This document shows positions 35,088 through 45,641 of a stretch of 60,877 bases of DNA, piece after piece. The notes under the pieces are model-generated. The model had not been told where the DNA came from. It searched no databases and saw only the letters and a program-made list of their open reading frames with translations. Position 1 is the first letter of the stretch. Every line of letters starts with the position of its first letter. The translations under genes and the position numbers were made by a program. Source of the DNA: Candidatus Kuenenia stuttgartensis (GTDB lineage: Bacteria; Planctomycetota; Planctomycetia; Pirellulales; UBA1268); the NCBI GenBank assembly GCA_945870505.1, contig CAMBSN010000005.1, positions 1 through 60,877 of the forward strand, given 5' to 3'.

Positions 35088-35567
35088 ACCGCAGCCGGCC
35101 GGCGACATGCTCGGCGCCGGCGGGACGTGTGAGTTCTCGGCTCAAACGCTCCGGAGCGACCGCCGAGGGCACACGTCTCACCGGCTTCTGCGCGTGCCTC
35201 CGATCCGGCTGCTCCCCCTTCCGGAATCGCACCCGAGCCCAATGCGAACCGGAAAGACACACAGGTTGAAAACCTGTGCTACGTGATGCAGCGAGGGGCT
35301 GCCCGTGCCCGGGAGCCGGCGTTGCTCGGGCACCGATCCGCCGCCGGCGGATTGGTCGGCGCAGCCATGGATGGCGGAGCGAAGTCAGCATCGAGCGAGC
35401 GCAGGCCTGGATGCTGGGAGCCGGGCTGCGCCCGGCGACCGTAAGCCGGAGCTGACGCCGGGACGGCGGCGACGGCGTGACAGTCGCATGGGCGCAGCGA
35501 GCGTCCGGCGACGGGCATGGGTAGCCCCGAGCCTCGTGAACGCGCGAGCATCAAGTGTGAGCCGTAT
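35088..35567. repeat. Composite dispersed repeat, copy 2
   Basis: 35088-35283 repeats 353-573, including the palindrome CACAGGTT-gaa-AACCTGTG at 35260-35278. It is followed by a terminal-inverted-repeat element with GCGAGGGGCTGCCCGTGCCC at 35291-35310 and a degraded right arm near 35513-35533. The shared end CCCCGAGCCTCGTGAACGC, then GTGAGCCGT, matches 597-637. The D-family 36 bp unit lies at 35609-35644. The gap 35052-35801 holds no supported gene. Confidence 0.85.
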
Positions 35568-35801
35568 AACACGGGTCACGCTTAAAGCGGGCCCCATCGC
35601 GAGGGGACGCCCGCGGCCTCACGGCCGGTCGGCTTTCACTCGCCAGGCACTCGAGTGTTGGCGAAGCCGGCCGCCTGCAGCCCGGGGTTTTGCCGTGCTG
35701 CGACCCGATCGTTGTGGAGCCAGGATGGCCTGCTACCCTTGTCGAACTCGATTCATCGTTCGCCTCCGGAAGCGTTTTCCGCCGGGGTTGAGAGAGTTTC
35801 C

Positions 35802-37919
35802 ATGCGCTGCATCCTGGTCGTTGTCGTCGTGCTCGCGTCACTCGGGTGGTCGGCCTCTGCCACCGCCCAGCTGCGGATCGTCAGCTACAACGTCAACAAC
35901 AGCGACCCCGCCGCCTTCGGGCCGCGGACCGGCATGGACGCAGTGTTTCGCGGGATGAACGCGTCGGCGAAGGGGGGCTTCGCCAGGGCGATCGACGTGC
36001 TGATCCTGGAGGAGGCCGAGTCGGTCGCCACGACCGGCACCGCCTACGCGGCCCTGCTCAACACCGTCACTGCGGGAACGTCGTACCAGCGATCGACGGT
36101 GGATGCGGGCTCGACCGGATCGGGACGCCCCATCGCCATCTACAACTCGTCGTCGGTATCGCTGATCGCCGAGAAGAAGATCGGGTCGACTTCGGGCGCT
36201 GCCAGCCAACCCAGGCAGACGATGCGATATCAGTTCCGGCCCGTCGGCTATGGCACGACCGCCGACTTCTATGTGTACGCCAGCCACTACAAGGCATCGA
36301 CGGGCGGCGCAAACGAGGCGGAGCGAAACGTGGAGGCCCGCGCGATCCGCGCTGATGCCGATGCGATCGGGCAGGGGGCGAGCATCATCTACGCCGGTGA
36401 CCTCAACTTCTACACGTCGAGTGAGTCCGGGTTCCAAACGCTCACCGGTACGGGGAACGGGCAGGCCTTTGATCCCATCAGCCGCGTCGGCTCGTGGAGC
36501 GGCAGCACGACCTACAAAGACGTCCACACCCAGTCGCCGGCCACGACGGGCGTGTTCAACGGTCAGGTAACGGGAGGGATGGACGATCGGTTCGACTTCC
36601 AACTGATCACCGATGAGGTCCGTGATGGAGGCGGGTTCGACTACATCGCGGGCTCCTACTGGGCGTTTGGCAACACCGCGACCCATGCGATCAACCAGGC
36701 AATTTCGACCGGCAGCGCCGCCACGCTGGCCGCACGTATTCCAGGCTATACGACGACCCAGGCCCAGACGGTGCTCACGAGTCTCACGCAGGTCACCGAC
36801 CACCTACCTGTGCTGGCCGATTATCAACTACCGGCGAAAATGACGGCGACGCTCGCAGCGCTCCCGGCCCGGGTGATCCGCGGTGGGACGGTCTCGGCCA
36901 CGCTGACGGTGGCCAACTCCGCCCCTGTCGCGGTCGCGGCCGGAGCAGACCAGCTCGACTACGCCTATACGGCAGCGGGCGCGGTGGCCGCGAGCGGCAC
37001 GGGGAGCGACGCCGCACTCGGGGCGTCGAACACACACGTGCTCAACCTCACGACCGCATCGGTGGGCCTGCGGAGCGGTACGGTGGGCGTGATCGCCTCG
37101 AGTCCGCAGGCGATGAGCCCCACGTTCAGCGGCACGATTTCCACAAGCGTCCTTGATCACGCGATTGGCTCGTTCGCCTCTGCGGCGACAACGACGTCGC
37201 TGACGATCGACTTCGGCACGCTGATCCGTGGTGGCGCCCCGGGGAGCAGTTCCTTTACGCTCTTCAACCGGCCGGCAGCCTCGGGCACGGCGTGGACCGC
37301 GAAGCTCGACCTCGACGGGGTGTCTTCCACCGCTCCCGCGGGCGTGTTCTCGACCACGCTGGCCCCGCTCGCGAACCTGGCGTCGGGGTCGTCGCGCGGC
37401 TACGCGGCGTCGATGGGATCGGGCACGGCCGGCACCTTTTCCGGCACCTACACGCTCGCCCTGTCCGACGAAGACCTCCCCGGGGCGGTGTTCCAGCAAC
37501 TCTCGCTTGCGGTTCTGGGGAGCGTGATCCCCCCTGCCACAGGCGACACCAACTTCGACGCCTTCGTTGACTTGATTGACGCGGGGAACGTGCTTGCCGC
37601 CAGGCGATACGACACCGGAGAACTCGCCACCTGGAGCGAGGGCGATTTCAACGCCGACCAGGTGGTGGACATTCTCGACATCAGCGACTTACTCGGGGCG
37701 GATCTCTACGACCAGGGAGACTACCGGCCGCTCGTCGCCGGGTTGGGGCACCTCGGAGCCGTGGCGGCCGTGCCCGAACCGTCGACATCGGTGCTCGTCA
37801 GCGCAGCCCTGGCGGTGGTGGCGGTGCTCGGGTCGCGAAGGGTTTCGCGGCGGATCAGGCCGGGAGCGGACGCGTCATCTCCACCGGCACGACCCACTGG
37901 TCGTACTGCTCCGGCGTGA
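35802..37919 (+). CDS. Secreted endonuclease/exonuclease/phosphatase protein, PEP-CTERM
   Basis: This 705-residue protein starts at the ATG at 35802, just after GAGAGAG. It has a signal peptide to about residue 22. An EEP-fold domain (24-345) has the expected active-site motifs: [27 protein letters not shown] and [10 protein letters not shown]. Then come beta-rich repeats, a dockerin-like segment (about 581-640, [17 protein letters not shown] and [19 protein letters not shown], with calcium-loop Asp and Asn residues), and a C-terminal PEP-CTERM sorting signal (VPEPS at 657-661, a hydrophobic helix and an Arg-rich tail). It is likely a cell-surface or matrix nuclease or phosphatase. Its 3' end overlaps fumC by 65 bases on the opposite strand. 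Confidence 0.88.
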   Translation: MRCILVVVVVLASLGWSASATAQLRIVSYNVNNSDPAAFGPRTGMDAVFRGMNASAKGGFARAIDVLILEEAESVATTGTAYAALLNTVTAGTSYQRSTVDAGSTGSGRPIAIYNSSSVSLIAEKKIGSTSGAASQPRQTMRYQFRPVGYGTTADFYVYASHYKASTGGANEAERNVEARAIRADADAIGQGASIIYAGDLNFYTSSESGFQTLTGTGNGQAFDPISRVGSWSGSTTYKDVHTQSPATTGVFNGQVTGGMDDRFDFQLITDEVRDGGGFDYIAGSYWAFGNTATHAINQAISTGSAATLAARIPGYTTTQAQTVLTSLTQVTDHLPVLADYQLPAKMTATLAALPARVIRGGTVSATLTVANSAPVAVAAGADQLDYAYTAAGAVAASGTGSDAALGASNTHVLNLTTASVGLRSGTVGVIASSPQAMSPTFSGTISTSVLDHAIGSFASAATTTSLTIDFGTLIRGGAPGSSSFTLFNRPAASGTAWTAKLDLDGVSSTAPAGVFSTTLAPLANLASGSSRGYAASMGSGTAGTFSGTYTLALSDEDLPGAVFQQLSLAVLGSVIPPATGDTNFDAFVDLIDAGNVLAARRYDTGELATWSEGDFNADQVVDILDISDLLGADLYDQGDYRPLVAGLGHLGAVAAVPEPSTSVLVSAALAVVAVLGSRRVSRRIRPGADASSPPARPTGRTAPA

Positions 37920-39267
37920 CGTAGCCCAATGCCACCGCGGCCTCCTTGAGGCTTGTTCCTTCGACGTGGGCCTTTTTGGCGATCTTCGCCGCCTTCTCGT
38001 AGCCGATGTGGGTATTGAGCGCCGTGACGAGCATCAGTGAGTCATCGAGGTGGTGCTTGATCCGGGCCAGGTTCGGCTCGATGCCCATGGCGCAGTGGAT
38101 CCGCATCGAGTCGCAGGCGTCGGCAATGAGATCCGCGCTCTCGATCACGTTGTGGACCATCAGCGGCTTAAAGACGTTGAGCTGGAAATGCCCCTGCGAC
38201 CCGGCGAAGGCGACGGCCGCGTCGTTGCCGAAGACCTGAACGCAGGCCATCGTCATCGCCTCGCACTGCGTCGGGTTCACCTTTCCCGGCATGATCGAAC
38301 TGCCCGGCTCGTTTTCCGGAATCGAGATCTCGCCGATGCCGCACCGCGGCCCGGACGCCAGCAACCGGATGTCACTGGCGATCTTGAACAGGGCCATCGC
38401 CAGGCCGCGCTCCGCGGCGCTCATGTCCACCATGGCGTCGTGGGCGGCGAGAGCCGCAAACTTGTTGGCCGCCGACACGAATGGATGTCCTGTCTCCTTG
38501 GCGATGAAGGAGGCAGCCACATCGCCGAACCGCGGATGGGCGTTGAGGCCAGTGCCTACTGCGGTGCCACCGATCGCCAGTTCGTAGAGCCCGGGCAACT
38601 CCCGCTCGATCGCCGCGATCCGGTCGTCGAGCTGGGCCCGCCAGCTCGAGATCTCCTGACCCAGCGTGATCGGTGTCGCATCCTGGAGGTGGGTGCGGCC
38701 GATCTTCACGAGGTCGGCGTGCTTCTTCTCCAGGCCGAGGAAGACATCGCGGAGCTGTTGCACTGCCGGAAGCAGCCGGCCGTGGATCACCTCGACGGCC
38801 GCGATGTGCATCGCCGTCGGAAAGGTGTCATTTGACGATTGGCCGCGGTTGACGTCGTCGTTGGGGTGGACTGGCTTCTTCGAGCCCATCACGCCGCCGG
38901 CGATCTCGATCGCCCGGTTCGAGATCACCTCGTTGGCGTTCATGTTCGACTGCGTGCCGCTGCCGGTCTGGAAGACGACCAGCGGAAAGTGTTCGTCGAG
39001 CTTCCCCGCGATCACCTCATCCGCCGCCTGCACGATCAGCTTCACCGTCTCGGCAGGCAGTTGGCCGAGTTCGCCGTTGGCGAGCGCCGCACACTTCTTG
39101 AGGATCCCGAGGCTCTTCTTGACGGCGCGGCCCCACTGGAAACGTTCGACCCCGATCTTGAAGTTGTCCCGCGAACGTTCCGTTTGTGCCCCCCAGTAGC
39201 GGTCGGCAGGGACCTTCACGTCCCCCATGCTGTCAGACTCGATGCGGAAGGCAGGCGCTGCGGACAT
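37855..39267 (-). CDS. fumC: Class II fumarate hydratase
   Basis: This 470-residue protein begins [30 protein letters not shown]. It contains [16 protein letters not shown], the [22 protein letters not shown] segment, [16 protein letters not shown] and the fumarase/aspartase signature [16 protein letters not shown]. The combination ([16 protein letters not shown] plus [14 protein letters not shown]) favours fumarase over aspartase or argininosuccinate lyase. It interconverts fumarate and malate in the citric acid cycle. It is encoded alone. Confidence 0.96.
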   Translation of the reverse strand: MSAAPAFRIESDSMGDVKVPADRYWGAQTERSRDNFKIGVERFQWGRAVKKSLGILKKCAALANGELGQLPAETVKLIVQAADEVIAGKLDEHFPLVVFQTGSGTQSNMNANEVISNRAIEIAGGVMGSKKPVHPNDDVNRGQSSNDTFPTAMHIAAVEVIHGRLLPAVQQLRDVFLGLEKKHADLVKIGRTHLQDATPITLGQEISSWRAQLDDRIAAIERELPGLYELAIGGTAVGTGLNAHPRFGDVAASFIAKETGHPFVSAANKFAALAAHDAMVDMSAAERGLAMALFKIASDIRLLASGPRCGIGEISIPENEPGSSIMPGKVNPTQCEAMTMACVQVFGNDAAVAFAGSQGHFQLNVFKPLMVHNVIESADLIADACDSMRIHCAMGIEPNLARIKHHLDDSLMLVTALNTHIGYEKAAKIAKKAHVEGTSLKEAAVALGYVTPEQYDQWVVPVEMTRPLPA

Positions 39268-39351
39268 CGGCGTGGCTCCGGAAGGTGGGATGCGGACGGT
39301 GCCGCATTGTAGATGGCGAGCACGGCGCCGACACGGGCGAGCCGTCTGGGC

Positions 39352-42039
39352 TCAGCGCCGCAGAATCCGCTGGGGAAGTTCGGTTGGCCGGTGCGCCGTC
39401 GCCGACGTCTTGCCCGATGCGGCCGCCGTCCCTGGTGCCAGGGCGATGGCAAGCCAGCCGTCGGCGGTCACCGCCTGCACCGCCTGCACGCCGGCAAACC
39501 GCGGGTTGCCCACCAGCTTCTCGGGCACCAGTGGCACCGGCCGCTCCTTGGGAAACATCTTCCCGAAGATGGTCCGCAGCCCAAACTCCATCCGCCCCTT
39601 CTGGCCGGGGCCGCTGAGCTGCACGGGCCCATCGCGTTCGAGCTTCACCTGCATCCCTGACACCGTCGGCCGGTAGGCCACATGAGCGACGATCTCGTAC
39701 CAGTTGTTTCGACGGCCGCTTTCGAGCGCATCGAGGGCCACGCGGACGTGCACGAGCCCGTCGCGGCATTCCACACGAACTGGATCGACCTCGGCGAATG
39801 TCACCTCGACGCCCTCCGGAAGGTCGTCGGGAACGGTCGGTGGAAGCCCGAGCTGAGTGCAGACGTGGCGGGTCAGTTCCTCGAGGCCCAGCTTCTGCCC
39901 GGCGAGTCCGAGGCGCTCGCAGGCGTTGTTCACCGTCGACTCGTGCACCTGGATGCTGAACAGCGCGTCTTCAGGGGCGCGCGGTCGCGGCGTATGGGCG
40001 GCGAGTTGGGTCGGGGCCGCCAGCCGGAGCCTCGCTGTGGCCGCTTCGGCCGTCGTCTCGAGCGCGACCGCAGTGGGCTCCAGGCCCAGCCGCTCCATCG
40101 GAGCCCAGAACCGCTCCTGAGCGCGTTTTGTCGCGGCGGTGAGTTGGGGTTCCGTCAGTGCATCGACCTCTCGACAGGCACGGCTCACGATTTTCACGTT
40201 GACTTCACGGGTCGCCTCGTCGAGGTTTCCGTCGTGCTGAGTGCGGGCGATGCTGCGGACGAGCGAGCCCATCAGCGGCACCGAATCGAACCCGGTCTCG
40301 ATGCCGGCGAGCCGTGAATGATTCGAGGCCGTGCCGCGAGCGGCATCGAAGCCCAGCCCGCGAGGCGACACCTGGATCGGCTTGTAGACGGTAAAACTCG
40401 ACTGGCCGCGGGAGTGGATCGACACGGATCCGGCATCGGTGACCGTCCGCGATGCGACCTCGCCACTGACGAGGAGATCGAGGCGAATCTCGGTGGGGTG
40501 CGGATCGAAGAGGACGGCCGTCGACTGCTCGACGGTCTTCGTGCCGCGGACCTGGCGACCGAGCACATAGTCATGCAACGGGCTGGTGGTGACCGTCGTC
40601 TCCGGCAGCAGTTTCTCCACGAACTGCTCGTTGACGGAGATCCGGACGTTGGGCGAGAGGTAGTGGTCGTGGACGGAACGACCAATGCCCTCGGCGGTTA
40701 CCAGAGGCGCTGCTGCAACGATCTGCGCCGCCTCACGCACGCTGCGGGCGTCGGCCGGATCGTGAGACGATTCAAACCGTTCGATCGCGTCGAGCAGGAC
40801 TGCCAGTTCAGCAGCCGTATCCGCGGTGGCGATGCCCGGGCTGATCTCGGCAGAAGGATCGCCGCGCGGCGTGGCGGCGATTTCAACGCAGCAGGCTGAG
40901 GCTGCCCGCCACACCGTCACCCGTCGGGCGACCGCCAGCGCGGCCCGGCGTGTCCGCGAGGCGAGCCCTTGGTCGGGAAGCGCGTCGGCTACCTGCATCC
41001 CTTCGGCGACGGAGTCTCCGAGCGTGATCAGGGCAGGCTCGCCAGCGGTGTCGCGCGGGCCAGCCGTGGCCAGCACCCCGGCGAGGCTCGTGAGGGTGGC
41101 GGTGGCCCACGCCGTGGCAGGATCGGGTCCTCGTCCTGAGGCGAGTGAGTCGAGCTGCCCGCGCAGCGACGCAGGCTCCGGCCAGCGGGAGCCGTCCAGA
41201 GGGAGAGCCGCATCGGTGACCCGTTGTTCCTCCCCTTCGCCGGAGTCGTCCGGCCTCGGACTGAACCGGTCTCGGACCCGGTCGAGGAGGCGGCCGGTCA
41301 TCGGGGGGCCGGCACCGGATGTCGCCCGGTCGGTCTCGCCGCGCCGCTCGACCAGCCTGCCAAGCAGCCGGCCGCCGCGGTTCGGTGTCGCCGCTCGCGG
41401 CTCGGTCTCCGTGGTCGGTGAGTCGGTCCAGTTGGTGCCATCGGGATCGGTCCATGCTTCGCCCGGCAGGGGTGCTGCGGGACTCGTCGGAGGATTCGCG
41501 CTCGTGGGCGACGCCGGCTGGGCGACCGGCGTCTCGTTGGACTGCAGGCGGGAGATCAGGGCCCGAAGTTCAGGCGACTCCTCCGGAACCGGTGGCGGCG
41601 ACTCGGCTTCGGGCACCGCGATGACTGCGGATGGTGCGGGAGTGGGTACAAGGTCGGCGTCCGCCGTGGCCGCTGTCGGCGTGGAGTCACGAGGGTTGTC
41701 TTCGCCGACCTTCGTGTCGCCCGACGTCGGGAGTGCCTGCGCGATGATCGCGTTGACGATGGGCGCTGCCGCATCCGCGAGCGCGAGACGTTCTGGCGAA
41801 GCAGCGGCGGCACGTGGCTTGGCCGCGAGCAGCACGGCCGCATGCGGAAGATCGTCAGCGACCTCGATCGGCGGCCGTTCCGCCTCGACTGCGGCCTCTT
41901 CGATCTGGAACGATGACTCGGGAGGCGGTCCCCAGGCCGCTGGGCCGACCACCAGGATCGCGACCGCCAGGCCGGCGAAGAACGCCGACGCCACGATGGA
42001 GCCGGCGCGGCCGTCGGCGGTCCGCTGGGTCGTCGCCAT
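39352..42039 (-). CDS. Membrane-anchored protein of unknown function
   Basis: This 895-residue protein starts at MATTQRTADG (ATG ending 42039). An N-terminal hydrophobic segment (about 15-35) is probably an uncleaved anchor. Residues 40-330 are low-complexity, rich in Pro, Ala, Ser, Thr and Asp. The conserved C-terminal half begins around residue 430 and includes RISVNEQFVEKLLPE, VTDAGSVSIHSRGQSSFTVYKPI and ATREVNVKIVSRACREVD. It is a mixed alpha/beta region without enzyme motifs. I do not recognise a family. An envelope function is likely from the anchor-plus-linker layout, as in the DUF11 protein at 16492. Confidence 0.78.
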   Translation of the reverse strand: MATTQRTADGRAGSIVASAFFAGLAVAILVVGPAAWGPPPESSFQIEEAAVEAERPPIEVADDLPHAAVLLAAKPRAAAASPERLALADAAAPIVNAIIAQALPTSGDTKVGEDNPRDSTPTAATADADLVPTPAPSAVIAVPEAESPPPVPEESPELRALISRLQSNETPVAQPASPTSANPPTSPAAPLPGEAWTDPDGTNWTDSPTTETEPRAATPNRGGRLLGRLVERRGETDRATSGAGPPMTGRLLDRVRDRFSPRPDDSGEGEEQRVTDAALPLDGSRWPEPASLRGQLDSLASGRGPDPATAWATATLTSLAGVLATAGPRDTAGEPALITLGDSVAEGMQVADALPDQGLASRTRRAALAVARRVTVWRAASACCVEIAATPRGDPSAEISPGIATADTAAELAVLLDAIERFESSHDPADARSVREAAQIVAAAPLVTAEGIGRSVHDHYLSPNVRISVNEQFVEKLLPETTVTTSPLHDYVLGRQVRGTKTVEQSTAVLFDPHPTEIRLDLLVSGEVASRTVTDAGSVSIHSRGQSSFTVYKPIQVSPRGLGFDAARGTASNHSRLAGIETGFDSVPLMGSLVRSIARTQHDGNLDEATREVNVKIVSRACREVDALTEPQLTAATKRAQERFWAPMERLGLEPTAVALETTAEAATARLRLAAPTQLAAHTPRPRAPEDALFSIQVHESTVNNACERLGLAGQKLGLEELTRHVCTQLGLPPTVPDDLPEGVEVTFAEVDPVRVECRDGLVHVRVALDALESGRRNNWYEIVAHVAYRPTVSGMQVKLERDGPVQLSGPGQKGRMEFGLRTIFGKMFPKERPVPLVPEKLVGNPRFAGVQAVQAVTADGWLAIALAPGTAAASGKTSATAHRPTELPQRILRR

Positions 42040-42224
42040 GATCGATGGTGTTCCGCCTGCCAAACGAGTGGGGCGTTCCGAATCGGTACGACCCCTGCCG
42101 TGGGATCGACAGGCACACGCGGAAAAATCGATCCGGGCCGCTGTGGCCGGCACGGTCGCCGCGGATCATCGCCGTCACGCGGCACTCTGGGCGAGCTGCG
42201 CGGTTGCGAGAAGGGCCCAAAGGC

Positions 42225-43280
42225 TCACCGCAGCCGGCCGAGCCGCGGCTCCTCGAGCACTGCGGACCAGGCGTCAACCAGCATGCCAAGGTTGGCATTT
42301 CGGTCGATCGCGTCGGCGGCATCGAGCGTGCGGTCGACGGCGGCGGCAGCAGCATCGATGTCGGTGGTCCAGGCCGCTGCAGCCCTGTCGAGCGTGGGAT
42401 CGCCGGTGCTGGCCCCCGTGCCGCGTCGCGACGCGTGCCGGAGAACGTCGAGTGTGGCGTCGAGCACCATACGGAGCCGGGCCCGGCGCGGCGGCGCGTC
42501 TTTACCCGCAGCCTCCACGAAGGCGAGCGTCTCGCGCGAGAGATCGACACCATGCAGCGGCCGCATCGCGAGCAGGTCGAAGAGCCAGCTGCGAAACGCC
42601 GTCACCTCGGGGTCTACCAGGAGCCGCGCACGGGCGAGGCTGCCGTCGGCCGCGAGGCTGCAACGGTCGAGGGCCGCCGGATCGAGCGGTGTGCCGGCGG
42701 CGGCTGTCTCCCGCTCGAGAAGCCGCCGCACGACGTCGGGCGGGAGGGCCGCGAAGCGGATCACCTGGCACCGTGAGCGGATCGTGGGCAGTTGCCGCTC
42801 AAGCGCCGTGCCGACAAGGATGATCGCCGCCCCATCTGGCGGTTCCTCGAGCGTCTTCAGGAGGCAGTTGGCCGCCTCCTCTGAAAAGTGGTCGGCGTCC
42901 ATGATCACGGCGACCTTGCGGGAGCCAAGTGCCGGCTTGAGGAGAATCCGCCAACAGAGCCCCTGCCGCATCCGGTGCTCATCGTCGCCGATCAGCAGTT
43001 CCAGCGGGATCGTCGACCGGTCGTCTGGCTTGCGGACAACATCGATGTCGGGGTGGCTGCCGGCATCGGCCTGCACGCACGACGCGCAGCCGCCACACGC
43101 CACGAGCCCCGGTTGCGGTCGTTCGCAGGTGAGCGATTTGGCCAGTGCCAGCGCGAACGTCCCTTTGCCGACGCCGGGTGGGCCGACGAAGAGATACGAA
43201 CCCGAGATCCGCCCCCGGGCGTGTGCGGCGACGAACCGCTCGGCGATCGCGTCGTGCCCTTCGATGCCCTGCCAGGCCAT
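42225..43280 (-). CDS. holB: DNA polymerase III delta' subunit
   Basis: This 351-residue protein has a HolB/DnaX-type AAA+ fold: Walker A GPPGVGKG (33-40), a zinc module with Cys52, Cys62, Cys65 and Cys68 (CGGCASC), Walker B-like VAVIMDADHFSEEAANCLLKTLEEPP, sensor 1 IILVGTALERQLPTIRSRCQ, and a helical C-terminal domain. It is the clamp-loader subunit of the replicative polymerase. It starts 8 bases after tmk, the common arrangement (tmk-holB), so the two are translated from one message. The N-terminal Met is preceded by the tmk stop at 43289. Confidence 0.93.
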   Translation of the reverse strand: MAWQGIEGHDAIAERFVAAHARGRISGSYLFVGPPGVGKGTFALALAKSLTCERPQPGLVACGGCASCVQADAGSHPDIDVVRKPDDRSTIPLELLIGDDEHRMRQGLCWRILLKPALGSRKVAVIMDADHFSEEAANCLLKTLEEPPDGAAIILVGTALERQLPTIRSRCQVIRFAALPPDVVRRLLERETAAAGTPLDPAALDRCSLAADGSLARARLLVDPEVTAFRSWLFDLLAMRPLHGVDLSRETLAFVEAAGKDAPPRRARLRMVLDATLDVLRHASRRGTGASTGDPTLDRAAAAWTTDIDAAAAAVDRTLDAADAIDRNANLGMLVDAWSAVLEEPRLGRLR

Positions 43281-43288
43281 GCGTCCTC

Positions 43289-43915
43289 CTACGCCGTCTC
43301 GGGTAACCGAGCGGCCACGGCTCGGCGGATCGCCGCCGCCACGTCGTCGATCCCCCCGGTCGCGTCGATCGTGACCATGCGATCGGGCTGGCTGGCGGCC
43401 TCGGCGAGATAGCCGGCCCGCAGCCGCGCTCGGTATTCGTCGCCACGATTCTCGAGCTTGTCCAGCGGCCGCGCGAGCCGCCGCGCGCTCGTCTCGAGGT
43501 CCACATCGAGGAGGAGCACGAGGTCGGGCATCCTGCCGGCGGTCGCGATCCGCCCCACGTCGCGGATCGCCTCGGGATCGAGGCCACCAGCGTATCCCTG
43601 ATAGACCACGTTGGAGAGAAGATAGCGGTCGGAGACGACCCACTCCCCGCGGGCGAGTGCCGGCTCGATCACCTCAGCCACCATCTGCGCCCGCGCCGCC
43701 ATGTAGAGAAACATCTCCGCGGTCGCCGCCAGTTGAAGATCGTGTCGGTCGAGGAGGATCGCGCGGACGGCGTCGCCGACCGGCGTGGAGCCCGGATCGC
43801 GGCAGGTGGTGACGTGGCGTCCTGTCGACCGCAGCCAGTCGGCGAGCCGGGTGATCTGCGCCGACTTGCCGGCGCCGTCGATGCCCTCCAGCGAGATAAA
43901 GCGGCCAGTCGTCAC
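43289..43915 (-). CDS. tmk: Thymidylate kinase
   Basis: This 208-residue protein uses a GTG start (43915) preceded by CTGGAG; the longer open frame upstream to 44179 is not conserved. It has the P-loop GIDGAGKS (11-18), the ARAQMVAEVIEPAL segment, DRYLLSNVVYQGYAGGL and PDLVLLLDVDLETSARRL. The DRY-x-x-S-x-x-YQG motif is diagnostic for thymidylate kinases. It phosphorylates dTMP to dTDP. It is co-transcribed with holB. Confidence 0.94.
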   Translation of the reverse strand: MTTGRFISLEGIDGAGKSAQITRLADWLRSTGRHVTTCRDPGSTPVGDAVRAILLDRHDLQLAATAEMFLYMAARAQMVAEVIEPALARGEWVVSDRYLLSNVVYQGYAGGLDPEAIRDVGRIATAGRMPDLVLLLDVDLETSARRLARPLDKLENRGDEYRARLRAGYLAEAASQPDRMVTIDATGGIDDVAAAIRRAVAARLPETA

Positions 43916-44051
43916 CTGAGTCTCCAGGTCATGGAACCCACCACGGGGGAGGCGGAGGAACGGGGCGAGGACGGCGAGCGTCGGCTCTCCTGCCGTTGGC
44001 GAGCCGCTTCGCTCCGTCCCGCAGCCGGGTTTGTGGCGTTGAGCATGAACG

Positions 44052-44972
44052 CTAAAAACCTTGTGCGGCAAGCCAGCGGCAGCATTCGTCGGTCCAGGGA
44101 TGGAGCGTCTTCGAGGGCTCGTAGGGACGCACGCCGAGGCCGAGGCCGTGCCGGCCGGTCTCGTAGACGTGCAGTTCATAAGGCCGAGCGTGCGACTTGA
44201 GCTTCACGCAGAGTTCGAGGATCGGTTCGAGCTTCACTGCCTTGTCTTCCCAGGTGTGCCAGATAAACAGCGGCGGCACGCTCTCGTGAGCGGCGAGTTC
44301 GCCTGAGAGCTGGCGGGCCACCTCTTCGTCGGGCGCTTCGCCGAGGAGATTTTTCCGCGATCCGCCGTGCGTCTTCTCCGGTAGCATGCTCACCACGGGA
44401 TAGCAGAGGATTCCGAGATCGGGTCTGGCCGACACGCGGTCGATCGGGTCGGCCGCCTGCTCGTCGCCGGGGCCGCCGCGGATGCACGACGTGAGGGCGA
44501 GGTGACCGCCAGCCGATGAGCCCATCACCCCGACCCGCTTCGGGTTGACGGCGAACCGCTGATGGCTATGCCGCACGAGCCGGATCGCCCGCGACACGTC
44601 GCCGAGCATCACCGGATGGCGATAGCCGTTGGTGCCGAGCCGGTAGCGGAGCACGAAGGCCGAGATGCCGTGCGTGTTGAGCCACCGGGCGTAGTCGCTT
44701 CCCTCGTGGTCGGCGAGGTGGCCGTAGCCGCCACCGGGACAGATGACGAGGGCCGCTGACGGAGCTGCCTGCTTCGCTGCCGGCCACCAGGCGACCACCG
44801 GCACGTCGTGGTCGGCGTTGCCCAGCGTGCCCGGCGGTTCGCCTTCCCAGAGGCGGATGGTCTCGGCGGCGGTCGCCGTTGTCGCTGGGGCATCTTCGGC
44901 GCGTGCAGCGGCGATGGTCGCCAGGAGACTGTAAGCCACGAGGACGAGGATCGCAGGGAATCGATTCTGCAT
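44052..44972 (-). CDS. Secreted alpha/beta-hydrolase esterase
   Basis: This 306-residue protein starts at MQNRFPAIL (ATG ending 44972), with GGAGAAGG upstream. A signal peptide runs to about residue 25. It contains the oxyanion segment ICPGGGYGHLADHEG, the nucleophile motif GSSAGGH (Ser), an Asp in the IWHTWEDKAV segment and a C-terminal His in ETGRHGLGL. The family is close to acetyl xylan esterase and other carbohydrate esterases that planctomycetes secrete. The substrate is unknown. It is on the same strand as tmk but 136 bases upstream, probably with its own promoter. Confidence 0.88.
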   Translation of the reverse strand: MQNRFPAILVLVAYSLLATIAAARAEDAPATTATAAETIRLWEGEPPGTLGNADHDVPVVAWWPAAKQAAPSAALVICPGGGYGHLADHEGSDYARWLNTHGISAFVLRYRLGTNGYRHPVMLGDVSRAIRLVRHSHQRFAVNPKRVGVMGSSAGGHLALTSCIRGGPGDEQAADPIDRVSARPDLGILCYPVVSMLPEKTHGGSRKNLLGEAPDEEVARQLSGELAAHESVPPLFIWHTWEDKAVKLEPILELCVKLKSHARPYELHVYETGRHGLGLGVRPYEPSKTLHPWTDECCRWLAAQGF

Positions 44973-45032
44973 CGCAAGACCTTCTCCGCAGACGGATGAC
45001 GCGACCGACATGATACGGCCTGCGGCCTGTCG

Positions 45033-45569
45033 CTACCGCCCGGCGATCCGCTGGATACCGAGCGGGTCGGTGGGGTCGAGCGCGGCCAGCCGCTGGCAGA
45101 CGTCCTTCGCGGCCTGCTTTCGGCCGAGCTCCATCAGGCTGTGCACGAGCCCCTTCGCCGCCTGGAAGAACGGCTTGTTGCTCTCCAGTTCGTAGGGCAG
45201 CGGTTGCGGTGCGCCGGCGGCGTCGAGGGCGCGGATCGCGAGTTCGTAGGCCCGGCCAAAGTGACCTCGGGCAAGCTTGGCGTCGTCGTCCTCGAGGGCG
45301 ATCAGGCCGAGCTGAACGTGGGCTTCGAGGAAGTCGGGGCACTCGGAGAGCAGCCAGACGAGCTCGTCGTGGGCGATCTCGGTCTCGCCCTCCTCCACCA
45401 TCGCCTCGACCTCCTCGATGTCTTCGCGCCGCTTCCGGCTGCAGCGGGGATGGACGAGTTCCCAGGCGGTGCCCCCGGGGGTGTCGCGGCGGGTGACGGC
45501 AAGCTTCTCCTTGCCGCCGGCCTTACGCGGTCGGCGGCCCGCTCCGTCATGGTGTCGATCGTTGCTCAT
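45033..45569 (-). CDS. Small TPR-like protein
   Basis: This 178-residue protein starts at MSNDRHHDGAGRRPRK; the longer frame is an overlap with mutY. A basic N-terminus is followed by helical repeats with TPR-like spacing (VEEGETEIAHDELVWLLSECPDFLEAHVQLGLIALEDDD read as one unit, then KLARGHFGRAYELAI, then KPFFQAAKGLVHSLMELGR and KDVCQRLAALDPTD). It has no catalytic motif and no signal peptide. It is read divergently from mutY, with a 72-base gap for both promoters. Confidence 0.82.
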   Translation of the reverse strand: MSNDRHHDGAGRRPRKAGGKEKLAVTRRDTPGGTAWELVHPRCSRKRREDIEEVEAMVEEGETEIAHDELVWLLSECPDFLEAHVQLGLIALEDDDAKLARGHFGRAYELAIRALDAAGAPQPLPYELESNKPFFQAAKGLVHSLMELGRKQAAKDVCQRLAALDPTDPLGIQRIAGR

Positions 45570-45641
45570 CGCCAGCATCCGCGGCCGCGAAACGTTTACT
45601 ACACTGCCAACGGTTTGAACGCACGGGACCGGAGAGTGCAA

